DNA from: Streptococcus pasteurianus
GTDB taxonomy: Bacteria > Bacillota > Bacilli > Lactobacillales > Streptococcaceae
DNA: 64,000 bases
Direction of reading: 5' to 3'
NCBI RefSeq assembly: GCF_004843545.1
Contig: NZ_CP039457.1
Coordinates: 524,501-588,500 of the forward strand
Notes under the pieces: generated by a model
Seen by the model: the letters and a program-made list of their open reading frames with translations, nothing else
Database searches by the model: none
What the model was told of the DNA's origin: nothing
Program-made: the position numbers and the translations under genes
Shown here: positions 60,271 through 64,000 of the stretch, one piece after another
How positions within the stretch are numbered: position 1 is the stretch's first letter
How the letters are laid out: each line of letters starts with the position of its first letter

Positions 60271-61017
60271 GTGTTTTATACTTATTTACGAGGATTAGTG
60301 GTTTTCCTACTTTGGATTATCAATGGAAATGCTCACTATCATAATGAGGACAAAATTTTAAGCAAGGATGAGAACTATATCTTGGTTGCACCGCACCGTA
60401 CTTGGTGGGATCCAGTTTATATGGCATTTGCTGCTCGTCCGAAAGAATTTATTTTCATGGCGAAGAAAGAATTATTTACGCACCGTATCTTTGGTTGGTG
60501 GATTCGTATGTGTGGTGCCTTTCCGATTGACCGTGAAAATCCAGGGCAAAAAGCTCTTAAATACCCTATTAACATGTTGAAGAAAAGCAATCGTTCACTT
60601 GTGATGTTTCCAAGTGGTAGCCGTCATTCAACCGATGTTAAAGGTGGGGTTGCTGTTATTGCTAAAATGGCGAAGGTTAAGATTATGCCAGTCGTTTATG
60701 CAGGACCAATGGAATTAAAAGGGCTTTTGACTGGAGAACGTGTGGATATGAACTTTGGTAATCCAGTTGACATTTCTGATATCAAACGCATGAATGATGA
60801 AGGGATTGAAGAAGTGGCAAACCGTATTCAAACAGAATTTGATCGCTTGGATGCTGAAAATGCGACTTATCATACCAACAAAAAACCAAATCCATTAACT
60901 TACATTTACCGTATTCCTCTTGGACTTGTGGCGATTATCGTTGTTCTGTTGACATTGCTCTTTAGCTACATTGCAAGCTTTGTTTGGGATCCAGATAAGC
61001 ACCGTAAAATGAAATAA
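60271..61017 (+). CDS. plsC: 1-acyl-sn-glycerol-3-phosphate acyltransferase
   Basis: PlsC makes phosphatidic acid. The HX4D motif HRTWWD is near residue 42, FPSGSRHS near 113 and the PVVYAGP region near 140; an N-terminal and a C-terminal membrane segment (about 218-240) are present. The start is GTG 60271 with AAGGAG upstream. At 248 residues it is normal. Confidence 0.94.
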   Translation: MFYTYLRGLVVFLLWIINGNAHYHNEDKILSKDENYILVAPHRTWWDPVYMAFAARPKEFIFMAKKELFTHRIFGWWIRMCGAFPIDRENPGQKALKYPINMLKKSNRSLVMFPSGSRHSTDVKGGVAVIAKMAKVKIMPVVYAGPMELKGLLTGERVDMNFGNPVDISDIKRMNDEGIEEVANRIQTEFDRLDAENATYHTNKKPNPLTYIYRIPLGLVAIIVVLLTLLFSYIASFVWDPDKHRKMK

Positions 61018-61021
61018 GAAC

Positions 61022-61050
61022 CAAAAGCTCAGCGATTTTGCTGGGCTTTT
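61022..61050 (+). terminator. Terminator of plsC
   Basis: AAAAGCTCAGC and GCTGGGCTTTT pair with one wobble around GATTTT, ending in TTTTT. Confidence 0.85.
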
Positions 61051-61057
61051 TCGAATA
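61050..61057 (+). promoter_or_regulatory. ComX (cin) box of comEA
   Basis: TTCGAATA differs by one base from the TACGAATA consensus of ComX-dependent late competence promoters. It lies 55 bases before comEA, preceded by the T run of the plsC terminator, matching the usual T-rich upstream part. Confidence 0.8.
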
Positions 61058-61111
61058 AATAAGTAAAGGCTTGTATGAGTCTATTTTTTATGTCAAAAGT
61101 GAGGTAGTGAG

Positions 61112-61777
61112 ATGATTGAAGAAATAAAAGAAAAACTTTTGGAGAACAAAACGTTGGCAGCGGTATTGGGGATAATACTTGTCATGATAATCGGATTTTT
61201 TGCTTGGTTAAATGTGACAAAAACAACAGCGGATGCGCAAAATGACCTACCTGCCCTAAGCACGACTTTTTCGACAAGTAGTAGCGCAAGTGATTTAAAA
61301 ACAGAACGTTCAAGTTCGCAAACTGAGACTCAAAAAATGTTTGTAGATATCAAAGGTGCTGTGAAAAATGAGGGGGTTTATGAGCTTTCAAACGGTAGCC
61401 GTGTGACAGATGTGGTCAAATTAGCAGGTGGTTTTACAGAAGATGCTGATAAGAAGTCGGTGAATCTGGCTGAAAAAGTAACCGATGAATCGGTGATTTA
61501 TGTGGCAAGAGTTGATGAAAATGTTGCTCCTGCAACGACTAATTCACAAGCAAATGGCAGCGCTCAACAGGAAGAAAGTTCAGATAAAATCAACCTTAAT
61601 ACCGCAACTTTGGCGGAACTCCAGACGATTTCTGGCATTGGCGCCAAACGTGCCCAAGATATTATTGACTACCGTGATGCTAATGGTGGTTTTTCATCAG
61701 TTGATGACTTAGCGAATGTGTCTGGTATCGGAGAAAAAATACTAGAAAAGCTAAAATCTGAGGTGACCGTTGATTAA
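61112..61777 (+). CDS. comEA: Competence protein ComEA
   Basis: ComEA is the membrane-anchored DNA receptor. A membrane segment is at about residues 13-33, a SLBB domain (KGAVKNEGVYEL, KLAGGFTEDAD) near 77-130, and two helix-hairpin-helix DNA-binding motifs (LNTATLAELQTISGIGAKRA and VSGIGEKILEKL) at 157-217. At 221 residues it is complete. GAGGTAG precedes ATG. It overlaps comEC by eight bases. Confidence 0.96.
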   Translation: MIEEIKEKLLENKTLAAVLGIILVMIIGFFAWLNVTKTTADAQNDLPALSTTFSTSSSASDLKTERSSSQTETQKMFVDIKGAVKNEGVYELSNGSRVTDVVKLAGGFTEDADKKSVNLAEKVTDESVIYVARVDENVAPATTNSQANGSAQQEESSDKINLNTATLAELQTISGIGAKRAQDIIDYRDANGGFSSVDDLANVSGIGEKILEKLKSEVTVD

Positions 61778-64000
61778 ATATTTTCCCATTAAGCCAATTC
61801 AATTGGCTTTTTTGCTCATTTTGCTCTATTATTTTTGCTTTTCAAAAGTGGTTGGGTGTTTGATGTTTCTCTTGCTAGCCTTGGTGTTTTTATGGCAACA
61901 GTATGGTTGGAAGGCTTGGTGTCAAGTTTGCTTGTGTTTAACCTGTTTTGCGGTATTTTTTCTGACTAAGGCTAATCAGACAGAGCAGGCTTATCAAGCA
62001 GCACCAGATCATTTAACAAAAATCCAGATGATTCCTGACACGATTTCGGTCAATGGGGATTTGCTGTCCTTTCGAGGTAAGGAAGCTGGGCGGACTTATC
62101 AGATTTTTTATTCCTTGAAATCGGAGAAAGAACAGCATTTTTTTAAAACATTAAATCAAACGGTTGTTTTATCTGGTGATATGGACTTGGAAGAAGCAAC
62201 GCCCCAGCGGAATTTTGGTGGTTTTGATTATCGTACTTACCTTAAACATGAAGGTATTTATCGTGTGGTAAATTTGTCGGCGATTAACAATGTTGAACTT
62301 GTTCATAAGACGACTTTGTGGGATAAGCTACATGATGTTCGACGAAAGGCTATTGTTAGTATTCAGCAGCATTTTCCTGCTCCTATGCAACATTATATGA
62401 CTGGGCTTTTGTTTGGCTATCTGGATAAATCGTTTGATGAGATGAGTGAGGTTTACACGAGTTTAGGAATTATTCACCTCTTTGCTCTTTCAGGCATGCA
62501 GGTTGGCTTTTTTGTGGGGGCATTCCGCTTTTTCTTTCTACGTCTTGGGTTACGCCGAGATTATGTGGACATACTACAAATCCCATTTTCACTCGTCTAT
62601 GCGGGGCTGACTGGCTTTTCTGTTTCGGTAATTCGGAGTTTAATTCAATCTGCTTTTGCAAATCTTGGTATTAAAAAATTAGATAACTTGGCTTTAACTT
62701 TGTTTGTTCTTTTTATAGTTATGCCAAATTTTCTGCTGACGATGGGAGGCATTCTTTCGTTTACTTACGCTTTTATTCTCAATTTTATTAACTTTGATGA
62801 CATTAGTCGCTATCAGAAAATTATTGCGGAAAGTTTGACGATTTCATTAGCCAGTTTGCCCTTGTTAATTCATTTTTTTGCTGTGTTTCAACCGTTATCT
62901 GTCTTATTGACCGCAATTTTTTCTGTGGCATTTGACACTATTATGTTGCCAATGCTATCAATCATTTTTATTTTATCGCCCTTGGTTAAACTGACTTGTT
63001 TTAATGGTTGTTTTGTTTTCTTGGAAACTGTTATCAAGCACACTAAGGCAATTTTGGGCGGTCCGATTGTTTTTGGTAAACCAAATCTTGGTATCTTGGT
63101 GCTACTATTTTTAATGTTGGGCGTGCTTTATGATTGCTGGCGACGAAAGAAAACGGCAATTTTTCTTGTCAGCTTAGTAGCTCTGCTATTTTTTCAAATC
63201 AAGCATCCGCTAGAAAACGAGGTGACGGTGGTTGATATTGGGCAGGGAGATAGTATTTTTGTGCGTGATGTTAAGGGGAATACGCTGCTAATTGATGTGG
63301 GCGGAAAGGTGAGTTTTAGTGAGAAGAACGCGTGGCAGGAGCGGCTGACGGATAGCAATGCGGAGCGAACGTTGATTCCTTATCTCAACAGTCGCGGCGT
63401 TGGAAAAATTGACCAGTTAGTTCTGACGCACACGGATACTGACCACATGGGAGATATGCTAGAGGTGGTAAAGCAGGTGAAAATTGATGAAATTCTGGTT
63501 AGTCAGGGAAGTTTGACAAAGCCAGATTTTGTGGCGAAATTACAAGCCATGAAAACCAAGGTGCGCGTGGTAACAGCTGGTGATGTTTTGCCGATTATGG
63601 GAAGTCACCTGCAAGTGCTTTATCCGAGCCAGACTGGTGATGGTGGTAACAATGACTCGGTGGTGCTTTATGGGAATCTTTTGGGTAAGAATTTCTTGTT
63701 TACAGGAGATTTGGAAGAAGAAGGCGAGCAAGAGTTGATAGCAACTTATCCCAATCTGCCGGTTGATGTCTTAAAAGCAGGGCATCATGGCTCAAAAGGA
63801 TCATCAAGTTCAGAATTTCTCGCTCACATTTCACCGCAAATTGCTTTGATTTCCGCAGGGCAAAATAACCGATACAAACATCCTCACCAAGAAACGCTTG
63901 AACGCTTCCGAGTACAAAACATGACCATTTACCGCACAGACGAGCAAGGCGCTATCCGCTTTAGAGGACTAAATCACTGGAAAATCGAAACAGTGAGGTA
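61770..64000 (+). CDS. comEC: Competence channel protein ComEC (3' end beyond window)
   Basis: ComEC carries single-stranded DNA across the membrane during transformation. The frame from TTG 61770 stays open to the window end (743 codons). GAGGTGA lies just upstream and the TGA in it excludes an earlier start. The competence domain (LGIIHLFALSGMQVGFF near 230) is followed by a metallo-beta-lactamase-like domain with VDIGQGDS near 488, HTDTDHMGDM near 552 and AGHHGSKGSSSS near 670. Only a few C-terminal residues are missing. Confidence 0.96.
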   Translation, partial: MIKYFPIKPIQLAFLLILLYYFCFSKVVGCLMFLLLALVFLWQQYGWKAWCQVCLCLTCFAVFFLTKANQTEQAYQAAPDHLTKIQMIPDTISVNGDLLSFRGKEAGRTYQIFYSLKSEKEQHFFKTLNQTVVLSGDMDLEEATPQRNFGGFDYRTYLKHEGIYRVVNLSAINNVELVHKTTLWDKLHDVRRKAIVSIQQHFPAPMQHYMTGLLFGYLDKSFDEMSEVYTSLGIIHLFALSGMQVGFFVGAFRFFFLRLGLRRDYVDILQIPFSLVYAGLTGFSVSVIRSLIQSAFANLGIKKLDNLALTLFVLFIVMPNFLLTMGGILSFTYAFILNFINFDDISRYQKIIAESLTISLASLPLLIHFFAVFQPLSVLLTAIFSVAFDTIMLPMLSIIFILSPLVKLTCFNGCFVFLETVIKHTKAILGGPIVFGKPNLGILVLLFLMLGVLYDCWRRKKTAIFLVSLVALLFFQIKHPLENEVTVVDIGQGDSIFVRDVKGNTLLIDVGGKVSFSEKNAWQERLTDSNAERTLIPYLNSRGVGKIDQLVLTHTDTDHMGDMLEVVKQVKIDEILVSQGSLTKPDFVAKLQAMKTKVRVVTAGDVLPIMGSHLQVLYPSQTGDGGNNDSVVLYGNLLGKNFLFTGDLEEEGEQELIATYPNLPVDVLKAGHHGSKGSSSSEFLAHISPQIALISAGQNNRYKHPHQETLERFRVQNMTIYRTDEQGAIRFRGLNHWKIETVR

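Overview
The window is a low-GC Firmicute chromosome segment that reads as Streptococcus. The cell-division order divIB-ftsA-ftsZ-ylmE-sepF-ylmG-ylmH-divIVA followed by a T-box and ileS, the ComX-type box before comEA-comEC, the DUF1827 gene and the short-spaced Shine-Dalgarno sequences all fit. I lean to the S. bovis/equinus complex from general resemblance, but I cannot prove species. No rRNA, tRNA, CRISPR array or prophage was seen.

Layout. 1-9922: division and septum genes, DivIVA, then isoleucyl-tRNA synthetase behind an Ile T-box. 9951-15330: an ISL3-family remnant, DUF1827 and NUDIX genes, CtsR-controlled clpE, a DUF3278 membrane protein beside a broken HTH gene, and a hairpin-rich repeat. 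15405-23454: a solitary ornithine carbamoyltransferase, a ykuJ-like gene, an amino-acid ABC transporter without its binding protein, the Feo iron(II) uptake operon including a 46-residue Cys-rich protein, and folD-nnrD. 23656-32139: a tight operon xseA-xseB-ispA-tlyA-argR-recN, then degV, a GDSL lipase, ypmS, HU and a small membrane protein. 32160-32590: a second copy of the hairpin repeat. 32884-42671: dtpT, pyrD, a quinone oxidoreductase, an ArsR-type repressor with a metal P-type ATPase, an SMR exporter behind a structured leader, gpmA, a candidate small RNA, a DUF3267 protease-like gene, and the niacin pair niaR-niaX. 42671-43225: a hairpin-packed non-coding element. 43356-54942: pbp2b, recR, ddl, folT with a THF riboswitch, murF, a polymerase-like membrane protein, prfC and cshA. 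55026-59122: an esterase, an MFS transporter, an AraC regulator and a broken ROK kinase, probably an accessory sugar cassette. 59146-64000: a GIY-YIG protein, an rRNA/tRNA methyltransferase-like gene, plsC, comEA and the start of comEC.

How it works together. Several modules are locally controlled by RNA or DNA switches visible here: T-box (ileS), THF riboswitch with likely ribosome-site sequestration (folT), CtsR (clpE), an ArsR-type palindrome (metal ATPase), a palindrome that contains the -35 box of niaX and is probably the NiaR operator, and a ComX box formed at the end of the plsC terminator (comEA-comEC).

The most promising unexplained signals are three. First, the SMR exporter leader has a perfect consensus promoter, a 17-bp terminator stem and a possible competing fold, and it does not match the guanidine riboswitch motifs I know. 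Second, a dispersed repeat (15105 and 32180) carries two compensatory base-pair changes. Third, the 42671-43225 element holds at least four hairpins with exactly 11-bp stems.
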